Shown here: positions 45,487-57,580 of the stretch, in pieces
Layout of the letters: each line of letters begins with the position of its first letter
Position numbering within the stretch: position 1 is the stretch's first letter
Assembly (NCBI GenBank): GCA_024500155.1
Contig: CM044875.1
Span: 18,747,203-18,811,202 of the forward strand
Source: Chenopodium formosanum
Lineage: Eukaryota > Streptophyta > Magnoliopsida > Caryophyllales > Amaranthaceae
Direction: 5' to 3'
Length of the DNA: 64,000 nucleotides
Made by a program: the position numbers and the translations under genes
Notes under the pieces: model-generated
What the model was told of the DNA's origin: nothing
What the model saw: only the letters and a program-made list of their open reading frames with translations
The model's database searches: none

Positions 45487-48003
45487 GAAATAGAAAGGAT
45501 CGGATCATTGTTGATCTAGATATGTTTTTATGATGAAAAATAAATTTCTATTATAGACTTTTTAAGTATTCTTTGCACAGATGACCAACTCAATATGATC
45601 TAATTTGCATTTTGGATATTTGTCTTACCTATTAACTTAATTGACTAGTATCCATAAAAATGCTTAGGTTGATAGGGAAAGCTTAAGGGCCGGGTTTAGC
45701 CCTTTTAGGTGATAGCACAGGCACTATTTCTAATATGAGAGGGGCGTGAAATTGCTTCTATTGGGTCCTCTGTGACTTTAGGTCGTATGTGTAGATAAAG
45801 AAAGGTGGCACCGTTACACCGATCTATTTATAGGCGGTTAATCTTCAAGGAAGAGATTGACAATCTATGCCAAGTTCTTTTACTCATTCAGAAAGTCACA
45901 ATCGATCCCAAGTTCATTTACTCACTCAGAAAGTAATTTCTCTTGAATAACACCTAAAATTTCACTATTTGCATATGAAAGTTTTGTAGAAGCACACTCT
46001 TTCTTTCTAGAAATTTTTATCTTACTTTCTTAATGAAGTGGACATACTAGGTTGTTGAAAGTTCCTCACATCATTTCTTATGCATTAATTTGCTTAAGTG
46101 ATGTAATGCCAATTGTTATGCACAAGTGTATTATCTTTTACATAGATTTCCCGTGATTATCGGTCTATCTAATTGATAATTTGATAAAGAGACGGTAGTT
46201 GCTACATCAAACTTTAAGGACATCCAAATTAATAAATATATATTTGAATCATATAAGTAAAATATTTCATTAGTTTTATTTGGAGTTGATCGATTTAAAA
46301 TTTTGCACAAATGTAGCTTCTTCATTCATTCTTAGGTCAATTGCCATTTGTACATTGAGTTGTCAAACTAAAGACTTCATGATACTCAACATGACAACAT
46401 TCCACAACATCTAATGACAACCTCAACCCATACACTACTATAATTAAAATCTCTATTGGAAGCAACATCATAATGCAAATTGCTAATTAATTACCTAATT
46501 AACATACAAATTGATCATCCTTTTTACCATTAAGGGCACAATTTATGTTGCCAACTTTTCTTTGATATCTCTTAAGATCCTAAAACCATGTGAGGCCTAA
46601 GGAAACAAAGCAAAGTGCACTATCAAATGACTTCCCATCCCTTAGCTTTAATTTGGAGGGATGTTGTCCGTACTTTCTTCCTACTTTGTTAGCTTTTAGC
46701 AGTCCAAATTAAACCCCTTAAAACCCTTTTAATTTTTGATGAATGGTTATAATCCTATGTAAAAGTAATGTGGCTGCAACTTTGCTACAATTGGCTATAC
46801 TATTTATACTATATTATAGTAATATTATTATTAAACTAGTTTAATGTAATGACTAGTGTACTTAGTTTGTAGAATATAATCTTACCAAATGAACCACAGT
46901 TTTTTTTATTTATTTATGTAAAAGTTATCTAAGGTACAAGTACCAATGACACCTTGCTTGGTTTCTTTGCATCTTATTCTCTGTTTGCTACTAGTATTAT
47001 TCTTTACTAATTATTGCCCAAGAAGAATGGAAATAAAGTCATGCTTTCATGGCTTCTTGTCTTTGGCCCTCGTTAGAAACTAAACCATGAAAATAATAAC
47101 TTGCCATTTTTTTTGGGTCTAAAAAGAACAAATATAGAAAGGTTAGTCCAGTATTTCCATTCTATAATCTAACTCATGAGTAGTCTAATATAGATCCACC
47201 TAAAATACCTAGAAAAGTAGCGTAAAAAGTAGAAATATTTTTACGTTCTCTTTTAACATAGTTTACGTATATATTTTTTTGAATTTGACATCACATGTAT
47301 TTTAAATCTAATTCTCTCAATACTAAAATCTACATTTTCTAAAGAAAGATATATAACAAGTACATATACTACCCAGGCTAAAAAGTGATTGACATCCTGA
47401 TATATCTGCATGTGGCGACCCAAAACTTTATCTGCATATGATGACCCAAAGCTGCAACATAAATTAGCCGAATGATTAACTTTCCTGTAAACATGACAAG
47501 AATGAGCACGCATTGGAGAACTGACCTACCAGGTGTTTGATGTCATCCAAAAGCACATGTATATTTTTCATGGGCATTGAAGCCTACCCAGCAAAATGCA
47601 TGAAAAGTCATACATTCATGGCATCTTGTCTTTTGATCCTTGCTAAAAAAAATAAACCATGAAATTTGTAAACCATCAAAAACTTGACAAGTATTACATG
47701 TACTTGGAACATAAACAAATAAAAGTAGCCATGCATGTTCATACTTGATTCAAGAATGAAAATTGAAGCTTTAGGAAACATTTTTGGCAGAAAAAAAAGT
47801 GTTGGTTAATCAACTAATAACTTTACCCATCGCATCAACAGATTACGCGTCCCTTTCGTTTTTGTTTAATAAGGCCAAATCATTCAATTGCTGCCAAGAA
47901 TCATTTTTCAGAAAGACATCATGATCACCCCATTTGATAACCAATAAAGGTTTAAGAGTATAATTCTTTCGTAATAAAATAGCTGCACAATTTTAACTTT
48001 ATA
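45487..48003. other. Intergenic, no gene recognised
   Basis: At about 45670-45920 a less AT-rich stretch has CTATTTATAGGCGG and a short internal repeat (CTCA(T)TCAGAAAGT twice), possibly an old LTR fragment. A diverged duplicate pair lies at about 47030-47105 and 47600-47665 (TTCATGGC(T/A)TCTTGTCTTT, AAACCATGAAA). Confidence 0.5.
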
Positions 48004-48345
48004 TTTTCTCCGTTTTTTAATAGTTGCAACATACACTTTTTTACGATATTTAAGAAATGTGGAGTTCACATAATATAACACACTTTAAAATGATGTGAGT
48101 GGATTTTAATAGTTGCAACATACACTTTTTTACGATATTTAAGAAATGTGGAGTTCACATAATATAACACACTTTAAAATGATGTGAGTGGATGTTAGAA
48201 GTGTAATTTAGTGGGCCATGTGCTTTAAATAAGGAAAATAGTACATCTTTTCTCTAATATAACTTTCTATTTATAGTGTGTTGCAAATATTGTGATATTT
48301 CCATTTTAGGGAAGTGTTGCAAGTATTAAAAACGGAGGAAACATG
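48004..48345. mobile_element. Stowaway-like MITE with an internal 89-bp duplication
   Basis: The ends TTTTCTCCGTTTTTTAATA and TATTAAAAACGGAGGAAAC are inverted, with TA at 48002-48003 and 48346-48347. Inside, 48021-48109 is repeated at 48110-48198 almost perfectly, so one arm is partly doubled. Confidence 0.75.
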
Positions 48346-48518
48346 TACTAAATTTTTTTTATCATTAGTAACAATAAATTATATTTTGATAAAAATTTTG
48401 TCATAGAAAGTTGATATATTAAATAATATACATTGAGACATGCTCAATAACATAATAATATTTGTTTTATTTAATTAGATATTTATTTATTAGCAGAAAA
48501 TATAGTCAAATAAACTTA

Positions 48519-48643
48519 GATCCTGTTCTGATTTACTGAATTAAGCTGAAATGAAGTGAATTGAACTGAACTAAATTGTTTATGAGAGAAGGAAATTAGG
48601 AACTAAATTGAACTGAACTGAATTAAGCTAAAAAGAACGGGTT
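48519..48643. mobile_element. CTGAACTGAA-family MITE with TTA TSD
   Basis: The ends GATCCTGTTC and GAACGGGTTT are flanked by TTA (48516-48518, 48644-48646). The interior has TTGAACTGAACT units. It is a short member of the family mapped at 28881-29147. Confidence 0.7.
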
Positions 48644-48843
48644 TTTAGTCAAGCTAATAGTGTTAAAAATTATATTACTAATGTGCAAATAATTTAAAAC
48701 AAAGGTAATAATATAGTTGTGTAAGAAAATTTGTGTGCTAGTGAACTACCACCAAGTAACAACAATATAGCTTTTAAAATTTCGAATAATGAATAACAAG
48801 CAACATGGTAAACCATGTCAAAAAGAATGTATTTCATTAATTA

Positions 48844-48947
48844 CTTCCTCCGTTCCTTAATTAGATTCCTACTTCTCTCTATTACTTCTCTCTATTATGT
48901 GAGGAATAAATGCTAGAGGTAGGAATCTAATTAAGGGGCGGAGGGTG
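48844..48947. mobile_element. Stowaway MITE
   Basis: The arms CCTTAATTAGATTCCTAC and GTAGGAATCTAATTAAGG are perfectly inverted. The ends CTTCCTCCG/CGGAGGGTG lie next to TA on both sides (48842-48843, 48948-48949). Confidence 0.85.
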
Positions 48948-48949
48948 TA

Positions 48950-51150
48950 GTGATTAGCGATTAAAAAAAAGACTAAAAGATAGAGTATTGTAATTACTTT
49001 CTACGGGTATAAGTTAAACTTTTTATTGAATGCCCCACGAATTTAACACTAATCGACCACAATTTTATTTTATTTTATTTTATTTTATTTTTTTTTTTTT
49101 TTTTTTGTTGACAACGCAAGTATTCTAGTGTGACCAACTAATTAATGTTACTAATTCACATCCATGATTCCATTGTTCAAATACTATTACGCACCATAAT
49201 AAGTGGGTAAATTTACCAAACACTAAACACGAGTTTAAAAATTTAAGGGAAACCAAGAATCAAAATATCAAATTATTGATCCCTGCAAATTAAAGAGCCT
49301 AGAGCCCTGGAGTAAAAGTGATTGGTGTAATGAGGGAGCAAACTGCACCAATGCACCATAGTTGTTCTTACGATGGGTGGATCAATTGGTCAACTGGTCA
49401 AACTCTTCTGTCCTTAACATTTCAACACTACATTTAAATTTAAATTTTATAAGTATAAATGTACCTGTTCTAAAATATTGGATGTATCAAACTTGCAATG
49501 CTTAATAACTTTTTTTTTTTTTTCCTATTGAAATTTCCTATATTTTCTCTTTTAAAATCATGTGCCAGTTAGAATTTAGAAACATCTTGTTGCTTGATTG
49601 ATATTAGTTATTTAATAGAAGATTTAATTCCCTCACTCTTAGTAAAGTTAATTTTTCATATCAGGCAAACGATCAAAATTTACAATTAGTTATACCTTGC
49701 TAGCTAGCTACAACCGATTGTATGGTGTATAAAAGTGTATTGAAGAAGTGACTGGCCAAGGCTTTGAACTAAGTCTATTACAAATTTATTTAAAATCTAG
49801 AAAAGGTACCTTAAAATGATTAAAAGGTACTTTGATATAAGTAAAAGTTACTTTAATATATACTTGTATATAAAAGTTATTTGCATTTTATTGATAAAAG
49901 TACTTTGTTTGAAGGAGGAAAAAAAAAAATCAAATCTCTGGGTGTGAATATAACTGTATGATCCTCATTAAACCTACTACGTTAAAGTTATTTGCAATAC
50001 ACGGTTGTTAAATATTTTTGATAGTAATATTACAAAATAAAAAGTTTATAAAAGATATGCAGAAATATTTCATTTGGGTATATATGGAATATATGTGTCA
50101 AACTAGAAAGAAAATATCATAAGGTATAAATAATTTACTTAAAGATTTTGCAACAATAAAAAATAAAAAATAAAAAATAAAAAACTGCAGCGAAAAAGGG
50201 AGAAAAATTTTTCCGCAAGGTAATGACAAGTGTCATTGGTTATTCGTTTTTAGTATAAGTTAATAGATAGATAAATTCAATATGGCCTATGTACATTAAA
50301 TTTATATAGATTTACACTTGCTGCAAACAAGGTTTAAGTGACCCTAAATTAGTTAAAAGTTTATTATTAAGACGATTGTTAATCAAATTTACGATGTATT
50401 TAGTTTTAAGGTGTGTACTTATGTTTTCAGAAATTATATGTAAATACCGTTTGAATATATTTTATTAATGAAATGATTGGAATCCCTTATCTTCTTGTCA
50501 AAATAAATCGGGGGTACACAACAAATTTAGGAATAAGTGTACGTTTAGGAATTAAGTCGTACATTTATAGGTGTGAAAGTAAAAAGTTAAAGATATAAAT
50601 AACTTGAGGAAGTATGTTTGTTCTCTTTTTGGGATTAGTGCATAAATATGTCGACACATTAATTTTTTTGTTTGTATAGATGAACTTTAGCCATGTACTT
50701 GCATTTGACCATCTTCTTGAGACACATTCATTTTAACTAAACTACGAGAACTAGAACCTAAGAATCACTTTTTTTTTTGTTAAAAGCCAAGTCTAAGAAT
50801 TAAGAACGAAGTAGGTAATGAGTCTAATGACTAGTTCAAGTTTGAAATAATCATCGAACATTATTTCATGAACCCTATAATAATGAACAAGCTTAAAGTA
50901 CAAGGGATAGCAAAATAAAATAAATATTATCTCTGTTTCATAGTATTTTAAATATATTTTTCATTACATATAAATTATAAAGAAAAGCATGAATAGTGCT
51001 AAAATAAAAACACATTAAATAAAAAAAATGGAGGAAGTATATTCATATTTTGTTTATTTTTTATATTTATGTAATTTAATCATTTTCCTTATTAGATATT
51101 TTTATATTCACAAAGTTTTATTTGTGGTTGGCCACACTCAGTGCCTAGAG

Positions 51151-51185
<35 letters not shown>

Positions 51186-51402
51186 AAAAAATGCCTAGGG
51201 TTACTTGGTAAAGGGTTACTTAAACAATCAGGGGTTACTTGGTTATCGATTACTCGGTCGATCATTTCTAACTTATGTTTTTAGAAACGGGACTTACAAC
51301 TTTAAACTACAAGAATCAACCAATTTTCGACGGATAGGTTCCGACAGATTTGAAATCCGTCGGAAAATAGGTGCTAATAATAATAATAAGGAAAAATTGT
51401 TC
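48950..51402. other. Intergenic, low complexity, MITE remnants
   Basis: Holds T-rich runs (49060-49106, 51151-51183) and A-rich runs. At about 51125-51270 there are GGCCACACT and GGGGTTACTTGGTTA motifs, shared with the small TIR element at 56761-56908. No gene was seen. Confidence 0.5.
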
Positions 51403-52454
51403 GAAACCACCTTTTATAACAACTTTTTTGTGTAAAAACACTTTATAAAAATTTTCTTGTAAAAACACACCTAAAACAAGTTTTTTTTTTTGCGAAATAA
51501 CACGTTAACCAGGTTTCTGGGCTTTGACCTTGTTTTCCAGTGTTGACCCTCATGTGAGGGTCACGTGCTCAACCCCTCCCTCCTCAAAACCACCAAAACC
51601 GTTGCCTAACAAACCCCAACAACCGACATCACCACCTAGCCGCCACTAGAATCACCTCTCAGCCACCGACACCACCACCCATCAACATAGCCGCCATCAC
51701 CACCTACCTAAATCACTCTAAACCCACCAAATAAATCCCTTTTCTTTTTGTTTTACCCTTTTCCTCTTCTAATTGGACTTTCTCACTCCTCTATTCTTCC
51801 TAGCAACCCTTGAATTTTTTTCAATTGACGGGAAAAACTCCATTGTTTCGCTCGAATTGCTACAAAGAACAACCTCAAATAATCTAATTTTGAGGTAGGT
51901 AAGTTGTTAATGTTAATAAAATTGATTCTTTGTTGTTAATTTTGTTGATTTTTCATTTACCTTAGATCTAGGGTTTCCAATTGGGGGAAAGGGGGGGGGG
52001 GGGGGGGACTACTACCTACCCTTTTCTCCCCTCTCTATTTGTTTTTGGGGGAGGGTACCGTTTTTCAGGTGAATATGGGTAATTTAGGGTGGGACGTGGG
52101 TGTTTGTGGAGATAGGTGAGGATTTTTGCGGGTGGGTTTAAAGTGATTTGGGTGGGAGGTGATGGCAGCTAGGTTGATGGGTGGTGATGTCGGCGGCTGA
52201 GAGGTGGTTCTAGTGGTGGCTAGGTGGTGGTGTTGGCGGTTGGGGCTGGCTATGCTATAGTATTGGTGGTTTTGTGGAGGGAAGGGTTGAGCACGTGACC
52301 TTCACGTGAGGGTCAACGCCGGAAAATAGGGTCATTGCCCTGAAACCGGCCTAAGGTGTTATCTTGCAAAAAAATTCTGGTTTTAGGTGTGCTTTTACAA
52401 GAAATTTTTTCTAAGCTGTTTTTTCACAAAAAGAGTGTTATAAAAGGTAGTTTC
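51403..52454. mobile_element. Foldback (long-TIR) element
   Basis: The left arm (51403-about 51730) and right arm (about 52130-52454) are inverted copies over roughly 325 bp, for example GAAACCACCTTTTATAAC against GTTATAAAAGGTAGTTTC and GTGAGGGTCACGTGCTCAAC against GTTGAGCACGTGACCTTCAC. The inner arms are ACC-rich (CACCACC) on the left and GGTGG-rich on the right. The 400-bp centre has a G-run (about 51988-52007). A Mutator-like or foldback origin is inferred; the (AAT)n flanks hide any TSD. Confidence 0.8.
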
Positions 52455-52455
52455 T

Positions 52456-52461
<6 letters not shown>

Positions 52462-52501
<40 letters not shown>
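52462..52501. repeat. (AAT)n microsatellite
   Basis: About 13 AAT units directly after the foldback element; a shorter AAT array lies just before it (51376-51389). Confidence 0.9.
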
Positions 52502-52504
<3 letters not shown>

Positions 52505-52793
52505 GCAAACCTTAACTCTAGTTCGGCAAATTGGCGCCACTAAGCTCTTTCCTCCTTTCTCACACTATTCTCATTCTCTCCTCTCCTCTGTTCTTTCTCT
52601 TTCTTTTTTCTTTCTTTGTCACGGTTTTCCCTCCTATCCTCTTCTCTTTCTTTTTCAAAATTATCAAACGTCACAAATTTTGCGAAATTTGGCCAAAACG
52701 AAAGTTTTCATGGTCAAATTCGGTCATGAAAACTCTAAATGTTGTCAAATTTGACCATGAAAACTCTAGATGACCATGAAAACTCTAAATGTT

Positions 52794-52849
52794 GTCAAAT
52801 TCGACCATGAAAACTCTATACATCTAGAGTTTTCATGGTCGAATTTGAC
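52794..52849. repeat. Perfect 25-bp inverted repeat (hairpin)
   Basis: Arms 52794-52818 and 52825-52849 are exact reverse complements around a 6-nt loop; a second perfect 9-bp hairpin (TTTTACACC/GGTGTAAAA) follows at 52852-52877. One arm unit (GACCATGAAAACTCTA) also occurs in direct copies at about 52752-52790. No gene is attached. Confidence 0.9.
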
Positions 52850-52892
52850 CGTTTTACACCAAATTTGAGGTGTAAAATCATCCAAAAAAAAA

Positions 52893-53800
52893 ATTCCACG
52901 GAGAGTCAATCATACCTCGGTACATAGTCTAATCTATACAAGTTCCCAATAGGTCTTCATCAAGTTTCGTTGCAACACCCATAGGAGTTCTATTGGTCTT
53001 AGCATTCTCAAGCTTATATTTCTTGATAAGTTTTTTTTAATATACTTCTGTAGATGAATCATGATCCCTTTTTCTGTTTGCTTAATTTGCAAACCAAGAA
53101 AGAAATTTTAACTCATCCATCATGCTCATTTCAAATTCTCCACCCACGAGGTCAACAGAATACTTACACAAAGATTCGTTATTTACACCAATTAATATAT
53201 CATCAACATAAATCTGTACAAATAAGATGTCAATTCTATTTAATTTTAAAAACAATGTTTTATGTAATATTCCTCATTTAAAATCATTTTTCAAAAGGAA
53301 CTTTGACAACCTTTCATACCATGCTCTAGGTGCTTGCTTCAGCCCATAGAAGGCTTTGTCAAGCTTGAAAACATAGTTTGGGAACTCTGGATTTTCGAAT
53401 TCAGGAGGTTGTTCCATAGAGACGTCTTTCTCAAGAAATCCATTTAGAAATAATGCACACTTGATGTCCATTTGGTACAACCTAAATCCCATATAAGCAG
53501 CAAAAGCTTATAAGTAAACGAATGGTTTCTAACCTTGCTACTTGAGCAAATGTCTCATCATAGTCGATTCCTTTCTATTGATTGAAACCTTAAACCACAA
53601 GTCTTATTGCTTTCTTTCTAACAATAATACCATGTTCATCTAGTTTGTTCCTGTACACCCATTTGAGACCTATAGTCTTTTAATGACTAGGTCTAGCTAG
53701 GTTCCAGATGCCAAATTTTGTTTGTTTCAAATTCGTTCAATTCAACTTGCATAGCATTAATCCAGTCTGCATCAGTCAAAGCTTCTACATGGTTTTAGGT
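52893..53800 (-). pseudogene. Copia reverse transcriptase remnant
   Basis: The longest open part (53492-53274, minus) carries LYQMDIKCALFLNGFLEKDV, KLDKAFYGLKQAPRAWYERL, standard copia RT motifs. Downstream on minus (to about 52893), a YVDDI-type box and a FLLGLQIKQ segment continue in other frames. Upstream (53500-53800) are weaker matches to the region before RT. Stops and frameshifts occur throughout, and no LTRs were found nearby. It is a different lineage from the copia at 30763-33397 by its motif spelling. Confidence 0.85.
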
Positions 53801-54204
53801 TCCATGGAGAATAGGCCTGCATTGTCTATTGAGTGGACAAAACTATATGCATCAGCTTTTGATGGGAGTCACTCTTACTTGTTTTTCTAGCAAAAGAAAC
53901 ACATAGATTGGGTTCGAATTGGTGCATATTTTCTAGAATCATCAACAACAATTTTGATAGGGAAGCTAACTAGTCCTCCCGAAGGATACCTCAGAAGGAG
54001 ACTATTGAACATATGTTGCAATCTCATGGCTTATGTGTACTCACCAACACCAAAAAACATGTTGATGGAGCTTTTGGTGCCATATTAGACTTGAAGTATC
54101 TTAAAGATAACGGGATTCTAAATGCAAAGTCATGGACTGGTAATCAAAATGACTAGTAGTCAAAGGCTCTACTCCCTCCCTATTCTGTTGCAGTCAATAC
54201 AAAC

Positions 54205-54374
54205 TTGCAACAAAACGGAGGAGATGAGGGTGATGGTGTTGGTTTTGATCAGGGTCGTCCTTGGGGCAGGATTAGGTGCTGCTGCCCAGGGCCCAAGGGA
54301 TGAGGGGCCCAATTAAAATTGGTTCAGTTTTAGTTGTGGCCTTATAGGAATTTGATGAATAAATTCTTAGTTTT

Positions 54375-54413
<39 letters not shown>

Positions 54414-55383
54414 TTTTTGATTAGATGAATAATAAATGCTCTTGTTTTCATGTATTCCATTATGGATTCAATGTTATGTCCAAATCTAGCTAATTTATGT
54501 AATTTTAGAATATTATACTTTAATATGACATTGTATAATGGTTTTTATTTCGTAAATTTGATATTTTGTTTTCTATTTCAATTACATAAATTTTAATTTT
54601 GATATTTTTTGTTAATTTAAAAATTAAGTTAATCTAATATGTTTTTTCATTGTACCATACTCCATCCATTCCCTTATTTTTAGTCATTTACTATAGCTAT
54701 GTAAACAAAGAAAAAGTGGTAATGACGACCATATATGTGGGTAATTTTGATAGATAGAGAATAAGAAGTTTATTAATAAAAATAAATAAATAGAATTGAG
54801 CCTCATAAAGTAGAGTTGTGGGTGATAAAAAAATTAAGTAAAAGCTTTCGTGTAAGGACTATCATAAAAGTGAGTAGTTCACAATACAACAGAATAAATG
54901 TTTAAAAGTCATCTTTGGATGCTTATAAGTTTTAAATGTGTATTTTTAAATATTCAATAGCTGTAATAAAACTAATGTATTATTTTGAAGAAAAAATATT
55001 CTATATATGCAAATTTAATTTTTTTTTTACCTTACTTTATAATTTAGGGCTCAATTTGTTATTTTGCCCATACGCAACCAGAATCTTAGAAACGGGCCTG
55101 GTTCTGATGATGATGATTGGGAAGAGGAGAATGAACCAATGGTGGAGGAGGATGGGGGTGAAGTGAGAGGAGAAGAAGATGAAAATCAGAAGGCCATACA
55201 TATTTACAAAAGACAGACAAAAAAACAATTGGTGTGGATTAGCTTCTTAACATATGGCCAACGTTTTGCACTCAACAGTTTCGAACAACTCAAAGATCTT
55301 GTGAAAATAGAGGTTGTTCATTCAGTTCCTATCACAATAAAAAGACATCATATTCAATTAGAGGGCTTTTTATTGTTGTTATA
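54205..55383 (+). pseudogene. Gene fragment split by a hAT MITE (possibly MULE transposase N-terminus)
   Basis: Before the MITE, frame 54205-54249 reads LQQNGGDEGDGVGFD. After it, 55101-55383 continues with DDDWEEENEP, an acidic stretch, then LTYGQRFALNSFEQLKDLVK. The acidic segment followed by a 'GQ-F-S-E-K-V' pattern resembles N-termini of plant MULE transposases, but that is a guess. A short Stowaway-like remnant (about 54170-54227) overlaps the 5' part. No catalytic domain is present. Confidence 0.5.
54250..55100. mobile_element. hAT-like element with 8-bp TSD
   Basis: Starts CAGGGTCGTCCTTGG and ends AAACGGGCCTG. The flanks GTTTTGAT (54242-54249) and GTTCTGAT (55101-55108) match at 7 of 8 bases. 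The left end is rich in GGGCCC motifs; the interior has (ATTT)n at 54372-54416 and AT-rich DNA. The CAGGG...CCTG ends and 8-bp TSD fit hAT; no transposase was recognised. Confidence 0.75.
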
Positions 55384-56037
55384 AGCCCCATAAGAACAAT
55401 GTAATGTTGGAAATGAGATGGTAGCAACTAAAATTGCCACTAATATATGAATGGATGTTATCTTATGTGTCTCACTTTCCTTCTCACCGAATCCTCCTTT
55501 CAAAGATGTCACATTGTTGTTATGATTCTCTTGAGTACGTAGCTTACTTAATCGAGCACCAGCCTTCAACAATGTATTATAAATGGATTTTCGACCTCTT
55601 GAATAGCTGATGTTAGAATTATTTGGATAACATAATGTTGAGATTTCCCTTATATATATATTCTTTCATTGAGGAGTTGTTGACAGAATATTACTCAACT
55701 TATGCCCAACTCATATTTGACAATAAACGCCTTCATAACAATTTGTAACATACTATGAGTAAATTATTTATAAATTAACAAATTTCATGAAACTACAAAT
55801 ATATATTTTATATTGCACATAGTTAACACATACATTGATGTGTATTGATAAATTATTCAAATTTGCATATTATCATTCTCATATAAAATAATTCAATATT
55901 TATATTTCTTCATAATATAAATATTTTTAAAAGGATATTTTATTAAAAAAAAAAATAAGTGGATTTCATTGACCCATTTTTTAGGTTTGTTTGTATTTTT
56001 TCAAATAAAATATTTTACTAAATATATATTTATCTAA
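55384..56037. other. Intergenic, AT-rich
   Basis: Possible decayed continuation of the gene fragment in the first 200 bp; beyond that nothing was recognised. Confidence 0.4.
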
Positions 56038-56624
56038 GGATTTTTTGATAATTACCACCTACAATTATTGCTGTTTTAGGAATTACTACCTATATGTTTT
56101 TTTTTAATTGAAATTTACCACCAACATTATATGAAAATGATAAACTCCCACCATATTGAAAGATGACGTTATGGTGGGGCCCACAAACGGTTTTCTCTCC
56201 CTTTTCCCTCCTTTTTCTGCCTTCCTCTTTCGATACTCAGTCTTTTTCTTCATCTTATCATTTTTAATTTTTCACAAATACTAAAATCAAATTACTAAAA
56301 TAAAAAATTAGGGTTTCAAAATTCATTGTTCTTGCTTCGAATCTTCAACAATTAGGGTTTTTAGCAATTCGATTTCAAGCTATGCCTCAATTTAGATGAA
56401 AGTGGAAGAAGAGGGAAGTAAGAATCAAGTGAAGATTAAAGAAAACGAAAGAAAATAGCAAGGATGACGTCATCTTCGAGGGGTTGGTCAAAGTGGTGGG
56501 AAGTTTTAGTGTTCTGGAAAGATGTAGGTGGTAAATTTGAAAAAAAATAAAATAAAAATAAAAACCGTAGGTGGTAATTCCTAAAACAACAATAATTGTA
56601 GGTGGTAATTGTCAAAAAAAATCT
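56038..56624. mobile_element. Mutator-like MITE with exact 9-bp TSD
   Basis: TTTATCTAA is duplicated at 56029-56037 and 56625-56633. Inverted arms of about 100 bp or more contain repeated ATTACCACCTACA (left) and TGTAGGTGGTAAT (right) units. The central part is a TTTC-rich and GAAG-rich spacer. No coding potential. Confidence 0.85.
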
Positions 56625-56760
56625 TTTATCTAATAAATTTTGTGATATTTGGTTGGTTGGTACTTGAATTTTTTATTTTAAAATGAACTATTAATTTTGT
56701 TTCTCATAATTTAAATTAAATTTGTAATATAAAAAATAATATTTTATTTTACAAAGTTTC

Positions 56761-56908
56761 ATATGTGGCTGGTCACACCATGTGGTCAAAATTACTTGGT
56801 ATGGGGTTAATTGGTTGGTCAAGGGTTACTCAAGCGATCAGGGGTTACTCGGTTAGTGTTTGGGTGTGTCTCAGCCGGTCACATGATATGGCCAGCCACA
56901 CTAAAACC
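56761..56908. mobile_element. Small TIR element
   Basis: ATGTGGCTGGTCACACCATG and CATGATATGGCCAGCCACA are inverted. Between them are GGGTTACT units. Related motifs occur at 51125-51270. The superfamily is unknown and no TSD was defined. Confidence 0.5.
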
Positions 56909-57119
56909 GTGCTGATTTTATTTTTGTAATTAATACGAAGTATAAAACTTTAGATTCAAAATAAATTGCAATTCTTTTTTCATTGGCTAAAATATAACAT
57001 TTTTGGATGTGACACTCTAAAATATCTTGAAAAAAACTCTACTTTATGTAATTTTTGTAAAAATTTATCATAATGTTCGTTCTTTAATTAGCCAAATAAA
57101 TCATATAATTTATATTCAT

Positions 57120-57420
57120 GATTATGTTTTAAAAATAATAATCTTATGTGTCACTTTGATAATTTGTTTTTTTTTTATTATTTTATTATAATCCTACGTA
57201 ACGCTTTTAAAAAATTAATCTTAAGTGGCATAAACCTAGCTATTGTAGTGTTTTAAAATTATTTATTCTAAGTGACGCTTTTTTATTATAATTCTACGTA
57301 GCGCTTAAAAAAAAACTAACCTTACGTGGCATAATCCGATTGTACCGTTTTAAAAATATTAATCCTAAGTGGTACTCTAATAATTTTTTTAAAAATAAAA
57401 ATCCTAGATGGCGCTCTACA
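57120..57420. repeat. Degenerate tandem repeat (AATCCTACGTGGCGCTTTT type)
   Basis: Five or more imperfect units of about 50-60 bp carry a variant of 'AATC(C/T)TA(C/A)GTG(G/A)C(G)C' followed by an A/T-rich spacer. No reading frame is conserved. Confidence 0.6.
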
Positions 57421-57496
57421 AACTCGGGAAAAACTCCCTTTTTTATATATACTATTGTCGGCCCGGACGTTGCTCCGGGTGTCATTTTGAGTATTC

Positions 57497-57497
<1 letters not shown>

Positions 57498-57579
<82 letters not shown>
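57498..57579. repeat. (ATT)n microsatellite
   Basis: About 27 perfect triplets. Just upstream, CCCGGACGTTGCTCCGGG (57460-57477) forms a short GC-rich hairpin, which is unusual in this AT-rich stretch. Confidence 0.92.

Positions 57580-57580
<1 letters not shown>

Noticed and set aside
52794..52849. Hairpin as a microRNA precursor
   Set aside because: The arms are perfectly paired, short and next to copies of the same word. That looks like a repeat and not a miRNA stem, and no expression evidence is available.
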